NCBI GenBank assembly: GCA_029974635.1
Contig: JARKQY010000048.1
Coordinates: 166,853 to 230,852, forward strand
DNA: 64,000 nt
Source of the DNA: Bacillota bacterium
GTDB lineage: Bacteria; Bacillota; UBA4882; UBA8346
Direction of reading: 5' to 3'
The notes below the pieces were generated by a model. That model saw only the letters and a program-made list of their open reading frames with translations. It searched no databases and was not told the DNA's origin. Each line of letters opens with the position of its first letter. Position 1 is the first letter of the stretch. Positions 52,408 to 61,231 of the stretch are shown here, piece after piece. Made by a program: the position numbers and the translations under genes.

Positions 52408-53124
52408 TCACACCAATTTACGGATATGGCTGAATAGTTCAATTGCCTGGTTGAAAAACCATTTGGTTAAGCCCATTAAATCCAATGCATGAAACAAGAA
52501 CCTGACTGCTAATAATAGTAGAAACACACCACAACAGATTAGCAATGAACGATAAAAACGGGCCGATATAAAATCCCGTCCCTTGGTGACGGCGGCTGAC
52601 ACCAAACTGTACCAAGCAAGATCCGTCAATTCGTGGGCAACAAAAAAAACGATTATTCCAGCCCATCCCAGCGTCAGGGATTGAGTCATCATCCCCAGTC
52701 CGATAAACGCCCACCAAAACAGAAAGTAAGGATTGGAAAGCGAGAGCACGAATCCGGCAACAACCGGATTTAGATTGATAATGGTTGATACTTTTTCAAC
52801 TGTCGCCGCCTGTTCCTGGATAATTTGATAGCCTTTCTTACTCTCTGTCCTGATTAAGTCATACCCCATCCAAATTAGCATTAACCCGCCAACAAACCCT
52901 AATATAATCTGGATAATCGGCAGTTGTAAATAACTACCTAGCCCCCCGATTAAACAGAGGATTATCAGTAATTCCAAAATGGCATGCCCTAAAATCAGTT
53001 GCGGTCCTACCCAGAAACCCTTGCGATAAGCCAACTGAATATCATAGGTGAGTAAGGGTCCGGGAACCAACGCACCTGAAAAGGCAGCTCCAAACGATTG
53101 CAGAAAAATGCCAAATAAAGTCAT
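52408..53124 (-). CDS. LysE/RhtB-family exporter
   Basis: The 238-residue membrane protein has six predicted transmembrane helices and the family motif GAAFSGALVPGPLLTYDIQL near the N-terminus. A second typical stretch is GFVLSLSNPYFLFWWAFIGL. Members export amino acids or other small molecules; the substrate is not predictable. ATG at 53122-53124 behind GTGAGGCTATCAAAC; a longer TTG start to 53148 is possible. Confidence 0.85.
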   Translation of the reverse strand: MTLFGIFLQSFGAAFSGALVPGPLLTYDIQLAYRKGFWVGPQLILGHAILELLIILCLIGGLGSYLQLPIIQIILGFVGGLMLIWMGYDLIRTESKKGYQIIQEQAATVEKVSTIINLNPVVAGFVLSLSNPYFLFWWAFIGLGMMTQSLTLGWAGIIVFFVAHELTDLAWYSLVSAAVTKGRDFISARFYRSLLICCGVFLLLLAVRFLFHALDLMGLTKWFFNQAIELFSHIRKLV

Positions 53125-53244
53125 GTTTGATAGCCTCACGGACAGCAATACGATAGATTTGATAAACCACCGGAGTAGTAGTATTCACCATAAGATTATA
53201 ATTTCCTGCAAACATAGGGCTTTCCCTAAGAAATAACCGCAAAA

Positions 53245-53346
53245 AAATAAAGACTCTACTGAAGTCCTTTGCAGCCTTGTTTTAATTACGAAACATAGTA
53301 AAACGTTCTCAAAACGTAATAATATAATTTTAAGAATGTTTTACTA
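53245..53346 (-). terminator. terminator hairpins between the gpr cluster and the LysE-type gene
   Basis: In the 53149-53449 gap two stems occur. AGTAAAACGTTCT and AGAATGTTTTACT (about 53296-53346) form a 13-bp stem with one G-T pair. Nearer the LysE-type gene AAGGACT/AGTCTTT is followed on the minus strand by ATTTTTTT. No ORF was found in this gap. Confidence 0.55.
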
Positions 53347-53449
53347 AAGTAGAGCGTTTCCGCCATTTCTGAATGCCGTTTATTTATGATACGCTCTAAT
53401 AATAGTCATCCATCCGGCAAAACGGGGCATTGAAGAAATAGGAAGGCTG

Positions 53450-53743
53450 TTACATCCATTTAATTTTGATCACCGGCATTGCTTCCAGGGTAATGATCCG
53501 GTTACCGCTTTGAAACCGCCACTTTCCCCGGGATAGCTGGATTTGCTTCGGGATTCTCAAGTCTATTCTTTGCGTCCAGTCTCCGGTTTTGATCTCTACT
53601 CCGGAAGAAACCGGCTGCAGCCTAAGCCCGGCATGCTCCTCCGTAAGCATGAATCCCAGATTATTTAAAACCAGATACAACCCTAAACTTAGTATCATCA
53701 ATGCCATACAAATAATCGCCAATATTTTTCCCATGGTTCTCAT
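53450..53743 (-). CDS. small membrane-anchored protein, yqxA-like position
   Basis: The 97-residue protein has one N-terminal membrane helix (ILAIICMALMILSLGLYLVL) and a short outward-facing domain predicted to be beta-rich (VEIKTGDWTQRIDLRI). I do not recognise the family from sequence. In bacilli a small membrane protein, YqxA, lies at the corresponding place between spoIIP and lepA. It is the last gene of the gpr cluster; expression during sporulation would be expected but no promoter is evident. Confidence 0.6.
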   Translation of the reverse strand: MRTMGKILAIICMALMILSLGLYLVLNNLGFMLTEEHAGLRLQPVSSGVEIKTGDWTQRIDLRIPKQIQLSRGKWRFQSGNRIITLEAMPVIKIKWM

Positions 53744-53763
53744 AACTCAAACCTCAATTTCGT

Positions 53764-54477
53764 TTAAACAGACTTCTGCCGACGGGCTACTTGAGCTTCG
53801 ATTAATTCCAACAGATCATTAAAGCATAATTCAAGATTATTAATATATTCACCACGAATATCTTCCCAGGTCAATATATATAAATCCCGGTTCTTAAGAC
53901 TTTGCTTCGATAGCAGAAACGTATTCAACCTTTTGGAATATTTCTTTAGAAATACTTGTGGCAGGTTCTCCGGAGCACAGAAATAAATATGGATATTTAC
54001 CCTTGGCGTTTCCTGACTGAGTCCGGTGAGATTCATTCCCATTACAACACCCTGTGGTTCCTCTTCCAAGATGTGGGCTATAGACCTTTCCCAATTGGAA
54101 TTCGCGGCAATAGGAACAATATCAACATCTGAAAAGCGTTCTTTAAAATGGATACTAATCTTTTGGATAAGCGATTTTAGGCTTGGTTCTTCCGTTTTTT
54201 CCGGATGGCAAAAGAAAAACGGCATCGGGGATATGGTTCCAAAGGCCGGAATCACCGCATCCTCCCGATCCCGGATTATTAGGTCCGCCAGTAATCCGGT
54301 AAGATATTTTTCAGATTGAACCACCAAATCAGGGTGGTTTATCTTTGCAGATGTTGGTTTTTTGCTTACAAACGCCATATCCCCATGGCCCAAGGAACCT
54401 AAAAATCCCAAAGTAAAACAAACCGATCCGTAAAAGAGAAAGATTAATACCCATTTTTTACAATTTATATTCAGCAT
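53764..54477 (-). CDS. membrane-anchored protein at the spoIIP position, divergent
   Basis: The protein of about 237 residues has one N-terminal membrane helix (WVLIFLFYGSVCFTLGFLGS) and an external domain. In bacilli spoIIP, encoding an engulfment amidase, directly follows gpr, and the layout of strands in FFFCHPEKTEE, VVMGMNLTG, VNIHIYFCAPENLP and LYILTWEDIRG is reminiscent of SpoIIP. But the usual HTH(N/T)-E and HRD motifs with zinc ligands are not there. It may be a degenerate or non-catalytic relative, or a different protein. ATG at 54475-54477; SD GGGGAG is rather distant. Confidence 0.5.
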   Translation of the reverse strand: MLNINCKKWVLIFLFYGSVCFTLGFLGSLGHGDMAFVSKKPTSAKINHPDLVVQSEKYLTGLLADLIIRDREDAVIPAFGTISPMPFFFCHPEKTEEPSLKSLIQKISIHFKERFSDVDIVPIAANSNWERSIAHILEEEPQGVVMGMNLTGLSQETPRVNIHIYFCAPENLPQVFLKKYSKRLNTFLLSKQSLKNRDLYILTWEDIRGEYINNLELCFNDLLELIEAQVARRQKSV

Positions 54478-54535
54478 CCGCTTATTCAACTCCCCTGCCA
54501 CAGGAGTATGAACGGACAATTCAATTTAGAACTAC

Positions 54536-55513
54536 TTATGATAAATACCGGAATACTTCTTCCGGGCTAACGCCCGGGTGAAGGGCAATGTTTAAGCCTG
54601 CGGAAACTACCCTGGCCAGATCCTCAATGACCACATCAATTTCTTTCGGAGTTACGATCAAACTATTAAGATAAGGCGATAACACCCGCCGGATAACATC
54701 CACGTTGTCGCCCGTTTCGGGACTACCCGGGGGATATGATCTCCGGTTTAGTTCACTTAGCGCATCTTGTACAATTGTGGTGGCCTCGACAACAGTAGGA
54801 ACCCCGATGGCGATAACCGGTATGCCTAAAGTCCGCGGCGTTATTCCCATCCGCTTATTCCCCAAACCGGAACCGGGATGAATACCCGTATCCGCAATTT
54901 GAACGACTGCGCCCATCCTGCCGGTGCTCCGGGAAGCAAGGGCGTCAATGACGATAACGAATTGTGGTTTGATTCGTTGCACGACCCCCATGACGATTTC
55001 TCCCGTTTCCAAGCCGGTGGTTCCCAGCACTCCGGGAGCAAGGGCCGCCACAGGCCGCAGTTCCCCTTTTTTCTCGGGGGGACTGGTTTCCAGTAAATGC
55101 CGGGTCACCAATATTTGAGAAACAACTTTGGGTCCTAAAGCATCCGGAGTGGCGTCCCAGTTCCCCAAACCGACCACCAAACAATGGGCGTTATCCTTTA
55201 ATTTCAATCGCTCAATATAGGCTTCAAGTTCTTTGGCGATTTGAAACGCGATCTTCTCCTGCCGGTCCCGATTCCTGCTGCGTAAACCTTCCGCCTCTAT
55301 GGTTACATAGTAACCAGGCACTTTGCCAATGGCTCTTCCCGCGGCTTCAGTTACAACATTTACCCGGGATATTAGCATCTCCCCTTGTTTTTCGGTTTCA
55401 GATTTAATTCCTTGGGGTTCACGGCCTCCGTCACGTTCCAATGCCATTTCTCGCGCTTCAATAGCCAAGTCGGTATGGATCTCGCCGATTTTAACTAAAT
55501 CCGGTGCTTCCAT
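54536..55513 (-). CDS. gpr: germination protease GPR
   Basis: The 325-residue aspartic-type peptidase cleaves small acid-soluble spore proteins at germination. Conserved segments include TDLAIEAREMALERDGGREP (with the prosequence/SASP-like start), VVGLGNWDATPDALGPKVV, LAPGVLGTTGLETGEIV, VIVIDALASRSTGRMGAVVQ, DTGIHPGSGLGNKRMGI and GVPTVVEATTI. It marks the organism as an endospore former. Start ATG at 55511-55513 behind AAGGAGGAGAATCATTG. Confidence 0.96.
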   Translation of the reverse strand: MEAPDLVKIGEIHTDLAIEAREMALERDGGREPQGIKSETEKQGEMLISRVNVVTEAAGRAIGKVPGYYVTIEAEGLRSRNRDRQEKIAFQIAKELEAYIERLKLKDNAHCLVVGLGNWDATPDALGPKVVSQILVTRHLLETSPPEKKGELRPVAALAPGVLGTTGLETGEIVMGVVQRIKPQFVIVIDALASRSTGRMGAVVQIADTGIHPGSGLGNKRMGITPRTLGIPVIAIGVPTVVEATTIVQDALSELNRRSYPPGSPETGDNVDVIRRVLSPYLNSLIVTPKEIDVVIEDLARVVSAGLNIALHPGVSPEEVFRYLS

Positions 55514-55528
55514 CAATGATTCTCCTCC

Positions 55529-55608
55529 TTATATAATTATCCTTAAAAAGTTTGCCTTTTTAGCAAACTTTTGCGGATAATTTTTAAATTGTAGCTAGGC
55601 TACAATAT
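55529..55608. repeat. dispersed double stem-loop element (full copy)
   Basis: The element matches 36022-36101 in layout: TTATATAATTATCC, hairpin AAAAAGTTTG/CAAACTTTT, GGATAATTTTTAAA and hairpin TTGTAGC-TAG-GCTACAA. The second stem differs from the other copy by a compensating base-pair change. It lies just upstream of gpr. Confidence 0.75.
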
Positions 55609-55611
55609 GTA

Positions 55612-55950
55612 TCAATCCACTTGTCTCCAATAACTCTCAGGAATAAGCATCTCCATTAACGCGATTCCCAGATAGGCTATGAATATCCCCAAAACGGACA
55701 ACCTAATTCCGGTATGAATGAGCCGGAATAATAGCAAACCGCAAACGACCCCGCCGGCGCTGAGGAAACTGCTTAGCCGAAGGTTCATCCGTTGACTGCT
55801 AAAGGCACGAATGTAATGAATTAAGCTCCCAATAACAATTGCTTCTAAAAGAATTAAATAGCGCCCCCCTGGTTCAAATCCGGATATTAAGAGGTTCGAA
55901 AAGATCAGCCAGAGGGCCGCGAGTATGATTCGCAGAATTAAAACCATCAT
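55612..55950 (-). CDS. small integral membrane protein of unknown function
   Basis: The 112-residue protein has about four hydrophobic segments (LILRIILAALWLIFSNLL; YLILLEAIVIGSLIHYI; FLSAGGVVCGLLLFRLI; LSVLGIFIAYLGIALMEML). I do not recognise it. It precedes gpr on the same strand, separated by the stem-loop element, so a role in sporulation is conceivable but not shown. Confidence 0.6.
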   Translation of the reverse strand: MMVLILRIILAALWLIFSNLLISGFEPGGRYLILLEAIVIGSLIHYIRAFSSQRMNLRLSSFLSAGGVVCGLLLFRLIHTGIRLSVLGIFIAYLGIALMEMLIPESYWRQVD

Positions 55951-56006
55951 AATGATTAGTTTGCCAAAAAAATCAATTTTTATTTTAATTATTGCTGAAT
56001 AAATCC

Positions 56007-56035
56007 TTGCAAAACAACTTGACCCATGGTAAAAT
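56007..56035 (+). promoter_or_regulatory. promoter of rpsT
   Basis: TTGCAA (56007-56012) and TAAAAT (56030-56035) are separated by 17 bp, with the rpsT start 30 bp further on. Confidence 0.6.
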
Positions 56036-56064
56036 ATTTAATGTGTTTCAAGGAGGTGAAGGTT

Positions 56065-56331
56065 TTGCCAAATATTAAATCCGCGAAAAAAAGAGTGAAG
56101 ACTTCCGCAATGCATCGTGCCGCAAATATGTCGAAACGCTCCATTCTAAGAACTTCTTTGAAAAAAGCGGCCTCTTCCATTAACTCCAAAGACGCAACTA
56201 CGGCTACGGTGGATTTGAAGAGTGCTATTAGAGCATTGGATATCGCTGTTTCCAATGGCACGATTCATAAAAATCAAGCTGCCCGCCGCAAGTCACGCTT
56301 AACGAAGAAGGTTAACGCGTTAGCGAAATAA
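56065..56331 (+). CDS. rpsT: 30S ribosomal protein S20
   Basis: The 88-residue basic protein MPNIKSAKKRVKTSAMHRAA onward matches bacterial S20 throughout and binds the bottom of the 30S body. The start is a TTG at 56065 behind AAGGAGGTGAAGGTT; upstream in-frame ATG codons have no SD. UUG starts are known for rpsT in other bacteria, where they allow autoregulation by S20. It is read opposite to the gpr and his genes. Confidence 0.96.
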   Translation: MPNIKSAKKRVKTSAMHRAANMSKRSILRTSLKKAASSINSKDATTATVDLKSAIRALDIAVSNGTIHKNQAARRKSRLTKKVNALAK

Positions 56332-56356
56332 GCAATTTTATATATGAACATAAAGA

Positions 56357-56394
56357 AAGAAGGATCTATTCAATCCTTCTTTTTGTTTTTTTCT
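56357..56394 (+). terminator. terminator of rpsT
   Basis: AAGAAGGAT pairs with ATCCTTCTT around CTATTCA and is followed by TTTGTTTTTTTC, a strong Rho-independent terminator 25 bp behind the rpsT stop. Confidence 0.92.
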
Positions 56395-56518
56395 TGGAAT
56401 TGTCCTGGATAAATGATGAAAATAGGGAGTATTTCTAACAAATTTAGGCTTCGAATCCTTGTGGTTACTCTCTCTTTCGCAAAAGAGAGAGTAAGAGTGA
56501 GTTATACATTTGGGCTCT

Positions 56519-57289
56519 TTAATTTCGGACCACTATTTGTTCACCAGCCAGGAATTCCTTGGCCTGTTTGATGGTATACTCCCGGTAATGAAAAATTGAG
56601 GCTGCCAATACGGCGTCCGCTTTCCCAAGCTTGATTCCATCGGCCAAATGCTTCAAGTTTCCGGCTCCCCCGGAGGAAATTACAGGAATACCAACTGTTT
56701 CGGACACTGCCCTGTTCAACTCATTATCATAACCCTCTTTGGTCCCATCACGATCCATACTGGTCAATAAGATCTCACCGGCCCCTAATTTTTCTACGGT
56801 AGCCACCCATTCCAGAACATCCAGCCCTGCGGGAACCCGTCCACCATTAATATAGACCTCCCATCCCCTGGAAGGATCAAGTTTGTCTCTTCTGCGGGCG
56901 TCCACCGCTACCACAATACACTGTGACCCGAACATTTCCGCGCCCTCGGCTATCAAACGGGGGGTTTTCACCGCCGCCGAATTGACTGAGGTCTTGTCCG
57001 CTCCTGCCAATAGAATATTACGGATATCATTAATACTGGATATGCCTCCGCCCACAGTAAAGGGAATAAAAACTTGTTCAGCAACCCGGGCGGCCATTTC
57101 AATAATGGTTTTGCGTTGTTCATGGGAAGCGGTAATATCCAAAAATACCAACTCATCAGCGCTTTCACCATCATAAAAGGCCGCTAATTCTACCGGATCT
57201 CCGGCATCCCGCAATTGTAAAAACTCCGTCCCTTTAACTACCCGGCCATCTTTCACATCCAAGCAGGGAATTACACGCTTTGCAAGCAT
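56519..57289 (-). CDS. hisF: imidazole glycerol phosphate synthase, cyclase subunit
   Basis: The 256-residue TIM barrel starts [20 protein letters not shown], with the catalytic Asp in CLDVKDGR, later VVAVDARR and [20 protein letters not shown] with the second catalytic Asp. With HisH it makes IGP and AICAR from PRFAR. Length is normal. It is the last gene of the operon; hisA, which usually lies between hisH and hisF, is absent, as is hisI. Confidence 0.97.
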   Translation of the reverse strand: MLAKRVIPCLDVKDGRVVKGTEFLQLRDAGDPVELAAFYDGESADELVFLDITASHEQRKTIIEMAARVAEQVFIPFTVGGGISSINDIRNILLAGADKTSVNSAAVKTPRLIAEGAEMFGSQCIVVAVDARRRDKLDPSRGWEVYINGGRVPAGLDVLEWVATVEKLGAGEILLTSMDRDGTKEGYDNELNRAVSETVGIPVISSGGAGNLKHLADGIKLGKADAVLAASIFHYREYTIKQAKEFLAGEQIVVRN

Positions 57290-57314
57290 CGTCGTAAGTC
57301 ACTCCATGCATTAT

Positions 57315-57935
57315 TCAATTTTGTTCCGCAAAGTTCTTCAGGATTTGCAGTCCGACCCGGCTACTCTTTTCCGGATGAAACTGGACTGCAGCTACATTTT
57401 GATATGAAACCCCCGAGCAATAATCAATCCCATAACTGGTTTGACAAAGCGTGACTTCCGGATCTTGCGGCAGCACATAATAGGAATGAACAAAATACAC
57501 ATAACTGCCATCAGGAACCCCCTGTAATAATGGAGCGTCCTTTACTCTTGTAATCTGGTTCCAACCGATTTGGGGTACTTTTAGGTCGCTGACCGGAAAA
57601 CGCAAAACCCGGCCCGGGAAAATACCCAATCCTTTGTGTAAACATTCTTGTTCCCCGAATATTTCCGAACTCTCTTCAAAAAGCAGCTGTAAACCCAAAC
57701 AAACTCCTAAAAACGGCCGGCCCGAGCGAATCATCTGATGAACCACGGGTACCATTCCGGCTTTCGCCAAATGTTCCATGGCCTTCCCAAAAGCGCCGAC
57801 CCCGGGTAATACGACTTTATCAGCCTGTAAGATATCCTCGGGTTTGGCGGTAACTTTGGCTTGATATCCAATATAAGCAAAGGCCTTTTCTACGCTACGC
57901 AGATTTCCGACTCCATAATCAATTATCGCTATCAT
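57315..57935 (-). CDS. hisH: imidazole glycerol phosphate synthase, glutaminase subunit
   Basis: The 206-residue class I glutamine amidotransferase opens MIAIIDYGVGNLRSVEKAF, has the nucleophile in LGVCLGLQLLFEESSE and the His-Glu pair in AVQFHPEKS. It supplies ammonia to HisF. Its ATG overlaps the hisB stop, so translation is coupled. Confidence 0.97.
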   Translation of the reverse strand: MIAIIDYGVGNLRSVEKAFAYIGYQAKVTAKPEDILQADKVVLPGVGAFGKAMEHLAKAGMVPVVHQMIRSGRPFLGVCLGLQLLFEESSEIFGEQECLHKGLGIFPGRVLRFPVSDLKVPQIGWNQITRVKDAPLLQGVPDGSYVYFVHSYYVLPQDPEVTLCQTSYGIDYCSGVSYQNVAAVQFHPEKSSRVGLQILKNFAEQN

Positions 57936-58522
57936 TATGATATAACTCCCTTGGTCGAAGGTATATCTTTCATCCGCTCATCTACTCTCACCGCCTCGGC
58001 TAAAGCTCTTCCAAAGGCTTTAAATATAGCCTCAACACAATGATGGCGATTGTCGCCCTCCAATAACCGGATATGAATATTCATCCCAGCTTGGACCGAA
58101 ACCGCCCGGAAGAACTCCGGAACCATCTCCAGATCAAAATCGCCCAGTTTTCCCTTGCCTAGATCCGCCTTGAAACCCAAATAAGGCCTGCCTCCCAGAT
58201 CAACTGCCACCAGCGCCAGAGCTTCATCCATCGGAATAATGGCGTTACCGTACCGCCGTATTCCCCGTCTTTCATTCAATGCTTTTTTAATCGCTTCTCC
58301 AAAGACCAGACCTACATCCTCAACGGTATGATGGGAATCAACCTCCAGGTCTCCCATAGCTGACAACTGTAAATCCAGTAAACCATGATAACTGATCTGG
58401 GTGAGCATATGATCAAAAAACCCGATCCCGGTCTTGATTCCAAAAACTCCGGTGCCATCAAGATCTAGGTCCATTTTAATCCTGGTTTCCCTGGTATTCC
58501 TTTCAACTGAAGCCTTACGCAT
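57935..58522 (-). CDS. hisB: imidazoleglycerol-phosphate dehydratase
   Basis: The roughly 195-residue manganese enzyme has the conserved GIGFFDHMLTQISYHGLLDL, DSHHTVEDVGLVFGEA and NRHHCVEAIFKAFGRAL motifs with the metal-binding histidines. This is the monofunctional form without the phosphatase domain. Start ATG at 58520-58522 behind GAAGGAGTGAGACA; the upstream in-frame codon would overlap hisD. Confidence 0.97.
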   Translation of the reverse strand: MRKASVERNTRETRIKMDLDLDGTGVFGIKTGIGFFDHMLTQISYHGLLDLQLSAMGDLEVDSHHTVEDVGLVFGEAIKKALNERRGIRRYGNAIIPMDEALALVAVDLGGRPYLGFKADLGKGKLGDFDLEMVPEFFRAVSVQAGMNIHIRLLEGDNRHHCVEAIFKAFGRALAEAVRVDERMKDIPSTKGVIS

Positions 58523-58526
58523 TGTC

Positions 58527-59846
58527 TCACTCCTTCGTATCAATCCGTAATTTCACCGCATTGGCATGGGCATCAAGGCCTTCCACTCCGGCGATGGCAA
58601 CCGCCGCCGGGCCATAGCGCCGAATCCCGGATTGATTATAGGAAATAATGCTTGATTTTTTGATGAAATGGTCCACATTCAAACCCGAAGCGAATCGCGA
58701 AGTCCCGTTGGTGGGAAGGACATGATTGGTGCCGGCTACATAGTCGCCAATGGGTTCAGTGGAGTACGGGCCGATAAATATGGCTCCGGCATTCTTTATC
58801 TTACCAAGATTACTCCAAGGGTCTTTAACCAGTAACTCCAAATGCTCGGGAGCCGTAAAGTTGGCCAGGTCAAACGCCTCATCCAAATCCCGGGTAACGA
58901 TAATCCCCCCCGAAGCATTAAGACAAGCGGAGGTTATTGTTCGACGGGTTAGTTTCCCCAACTGGAGATCCACCTCTACGGAAACCTCTTTGGCCAGTTG
59001 ATCCGAGGTTGTTAGCAAGAAAGAACCGGCTTCGTCCACCGGACCGTGCTCCGCCTGGGAAAGCAGGTCCGCCGCAATAAAGGCCGGGTTGTTCTCCGCA
59101 TCAGCGATAATCAAAATCTCACTGGGTCCCGCCAGCATATCTAAGCCGACATAACCAAACACCTGACGTTTGGCTTCGGTTACATATTGATTTCCCGGAC
59201 CTACAATCACATCAACATTAGAAATTGTATCCGTTCCATAAGCCATCGCCGCGATAGCCCAAGCGCTTCCGACTTTGTATATTTCACTGACTTCACATTC
59301 AGCCGCTGCTGCCAATATAAAAGGGCTAACCCCTCCCGAAGAATTGGGAGGAGTACAGATAATAATACGCTGTACCCCGGCGACTTTTGCCGGTAAGGAA
59401 TTCATAAGCACGCTGGAAACCAATGGAGTGGAGCCGGCAGTTCCGCCGGGGACATATAAACCGGCCGAAGCTACCGACTGGTAACGCTGCCCCAAAATAA
59501 TCCCATCCGGTTGAACATCGAGCCAATCTTTCGGAAGTTGTTTACGGTGGAATGAAACAATATTTTCCTTGGCTTGACGCACCGCAGTTAAAAGCTCTGC
59601 CGACATGGAACTAAGGGCTTGGGAGATCTCAGCATCGGTTACCCGAAGATTTTCCGGGGTTATATTAACTTTATCAAACCGGTTTGTATATTCACATAAT
59701 GCCAAATCGCCACGGTCTCTCACCGCGGCGATAATTTGGGCGACTCCGGAGGTCAAGTCCATCAAAGGCTGTTTTTGATACTTAGCCCGGCGGTCCAACA
59801 GTTGAAAAACTTGCTCTTTTTCAGTTTTTGTGTTTAGTATGCGCAT
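58527..59846 (-). CDS. hisD: histidinol dehydrogenase
   Basis: The 439-residue zinc enzyme catalyses the last two oxidation steps to histidine. It shows GLYVPGGTAGSTPLVSSVLM, GPGNQYVTEAKRQVFGYVGL, AGPSEILIIAD, LLSQAEHGP and FTAPEHLELL. ATG at 59844-59846 behind GGGAGTATTT; a longer reading to 59897 lacks an SD. It is the first gene of the operon, and its SD can pair with the 5' part of its own leader. Confidence 0.97.
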   Translation of the reverse strand: MRILNTKTEKEQVFQLLDRRAKYQKQPLMDLTSGVAQIIAAVRDRGDLALCEYTNRFDKVNITPENLRVTDAEISQALSSMSAELLTAVRQAKENIVSFHRKQLPKDWLDVQPDGIILGQRYQSVASAGLYVPGGTAGSTPLVSSVLMNSLPAKVAGVQRIIICTPPNSSGGVSPFILAAAAECEVSEIYKVGSAWAIAAMAYGTDTISNVDVIVGPGNQYVTEAKRQVFGYVGLDMLAGPSEILIIADAENNPAFIAADLLSQAEHGPVDEAGSFLLTTSDQLAKEVSVEVDLQLGKLTRRTITSACLNASGGIIVTRDLDEAFDLANFTAPEHLELLVKDPWSNLGKIKNAGAIFIGPYSTEPIGDYVAGTNHVLPTNGTSRFASGLNVDHFIKKSSIISYNQSGIRRYGPAAVAIAGVEGLDAHANAVKLRIDTKE

Positions 59847-60032
59847 AAATACTCCCAGGATTCTGTGCGAAGAACGCTTTTTATAGCATAGAACCACAAT
59901 ATTTTGTATTAAATCATGTTACTATACACTAAATATGTTTCGAAAACTGTTACCCGCACAGATTCCTAGGATTCTGTGGGAGTATTACTGATATTTTGAC
60001 TTAAATTTATCATATCACTAGAGGGATGTCAA
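59847..60032 (-). promoter_or_regulatory. his operon promoter and RBS-pairing leader
   Basis: TTGACA (60027-60032) and TAAATT (60004-60009) with 17-bp spacing form the promoter. The leader starts with a near-perfect palindrome (59957-59978; CACAGA, CCTAGG, TCTGTG). The adjoining AATACTCCC (complement of 59978-59986) is complementary to GGGAGTATT at 59848-59856, which is the hisD SD region. CACAGAATCC is present near both ends. The RNA can therefore form either a 5' hairpin or a long-range stem that hides the SD. No T-box motif or His-rich leader peptide was found. Confidence 0.6.
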
Positions 60033-60058
60033 CAAATGTAATGTTTTATTCATTTAAT

Positions 60059-61231
60059 TTAAACTTCTTCCAATTCAAACAATGGTGGTTGGTTTTCATT
60101 TTCGGTCAAAAGCAGCGGAAGTTCGATATAAAACGTAGCGTCCTTCCCTTCTTCGCTTTCAGCCCAAATCCGGCCGTTATGACGTTGAATTATATCCCGG
60201 CAAATATATAACCCCAATCCTAAACCACCTGGATCCGTATGATGGGATAAATTGGTCCCCCGAAAAAATCCTTCAAATATTTTGGTTAATTGTGTTTTGG
60301 GGATGCCACAACCGTAATTGCGAATCGAAACAATTACCCGATTGTTTTTTAAAGCGGTTTTGATCACGATTTCGCTGTCTGCAGGAGAGTATTTTACAGC
60401 ATTGATAAGCAGATTCCGGATTACTTCCTCCAAACGCGGACTGCTGCCGAATACCCAAACCGTGCCCCCCATGTTCTCCTCAAAGACAAACCGATGTTTA
60501 TCCTGGGATACTTTTAAAGGGGCCAGGGCCGAATTAATAACCTCAATCAGGTTAACGCGCTGCCGCTTCAAAATGAGTTGACCTTCCTGAATCCGGAAGG
60601 CCTCTAATATTTCATCCAAAAGAAACGCTAACCGGTCTATCTCCTGTTCCATAAGCTGGTGCAACTGCTGGAGATCATCAATGGGTTTCCCCAGATTGAT
60701 TCTGCGTTGAATCAAGGAAAGAATCCCTTTTAACCCGGCCATGGGATTGCGTAATTCATGGGCTGCAATTTGCAGAAACTTGGTGCGAATTCGTTCCCGT
60801 TCTTCAGCAGCCTCCCGCTCCCGTTCTATCTCTTTTACGAGCTTTCGCTCGGAGATATCCCGGAAGATGCCAAGATAATTTCCATCCGGTAACAAGGTAG
60901 TATTTATCTCCACCGGTATTTGCTTCCGATCACTAGTTATCAGAGTAATCTCCCCCAAAAAGGGCAATCCCTGAATTAAGTCAGGCAAGTTATCCATTCC
61001 GGGGATAAATTCTTCAAAAAGTATCAAATCAACCAATCTCAATGATAATAATTGTTGCCGCTGATAACCCAACATCCTGCAGGCTACCGGATTAGCCTCC
61101 AGAATATGAGTCATGGGAGATACCGTAACAACCGAATCATGACAATGATTAATCAACAATTGATATTTGATAATACTTTGGTTATCTGATGGTTCGTTTA
61201 TATCCTTGGATCCATTCTGAAATATTTTCAT
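60059..61231 (-). CDS. PAS-domain sensor histidine kinase
   Basis: The 390-residue kinase has an N-terminal PAS domain (SPMTHILEANPVACRMLGYQ, IFRDISERK), a HisKA domain with the phospho-acceptor His in LQIAAHELRNPMAGLKG near residue 160, and a HATPase domain with NLLINAVKYSPADS, VRNYGCGIPKTQL and GLGLGLYICRDI. No membrane segment is present, so it is cytoplasmic. No response regulator lies nearby, so it is an orphan. The SD is weak. Confidence 0.93.
   Translation of the reverse strand: MKIFQNGSKDINEPSDNQSIIKYQLLINHCHDSVVTVSPMTHILEANPVACRMLGYQRQQLLSLRLVDLILFEEFIPGMDNLPDLIQGLPFLGEITLITSDRKQIPVEINTTLLPDGNYLGIFRDISERKLVKEIEREREAAEERERIRTKFLQIAAHELRNPMAGLKGILSLIQRRINLGKPIDDLQQLHQLMEQEIDRLAFLLDEILEAFRIQEGQLILKRQRVNLIEVINSALAPLKVSQDKHRFVFEENMGGTVWVFGSSPRLEEVIRNLLINAVKYSPADSEIVIKTALKNNRVIVSIRNYGCGIPKTQLTKIFEGFFRGTNLSHHTDPGGLGLGLYICRDIIQRHNGRIWAESEEGKDATFYIELPLLLTENENQPPLFELEEV

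Noticed and set aside
59847..60058. T-box riboswitch ahead of hisD
   Set aside because: No T-box sequence (UGGNACCGCG type), no specifier stem and no terminator hairpin with T-run were found.
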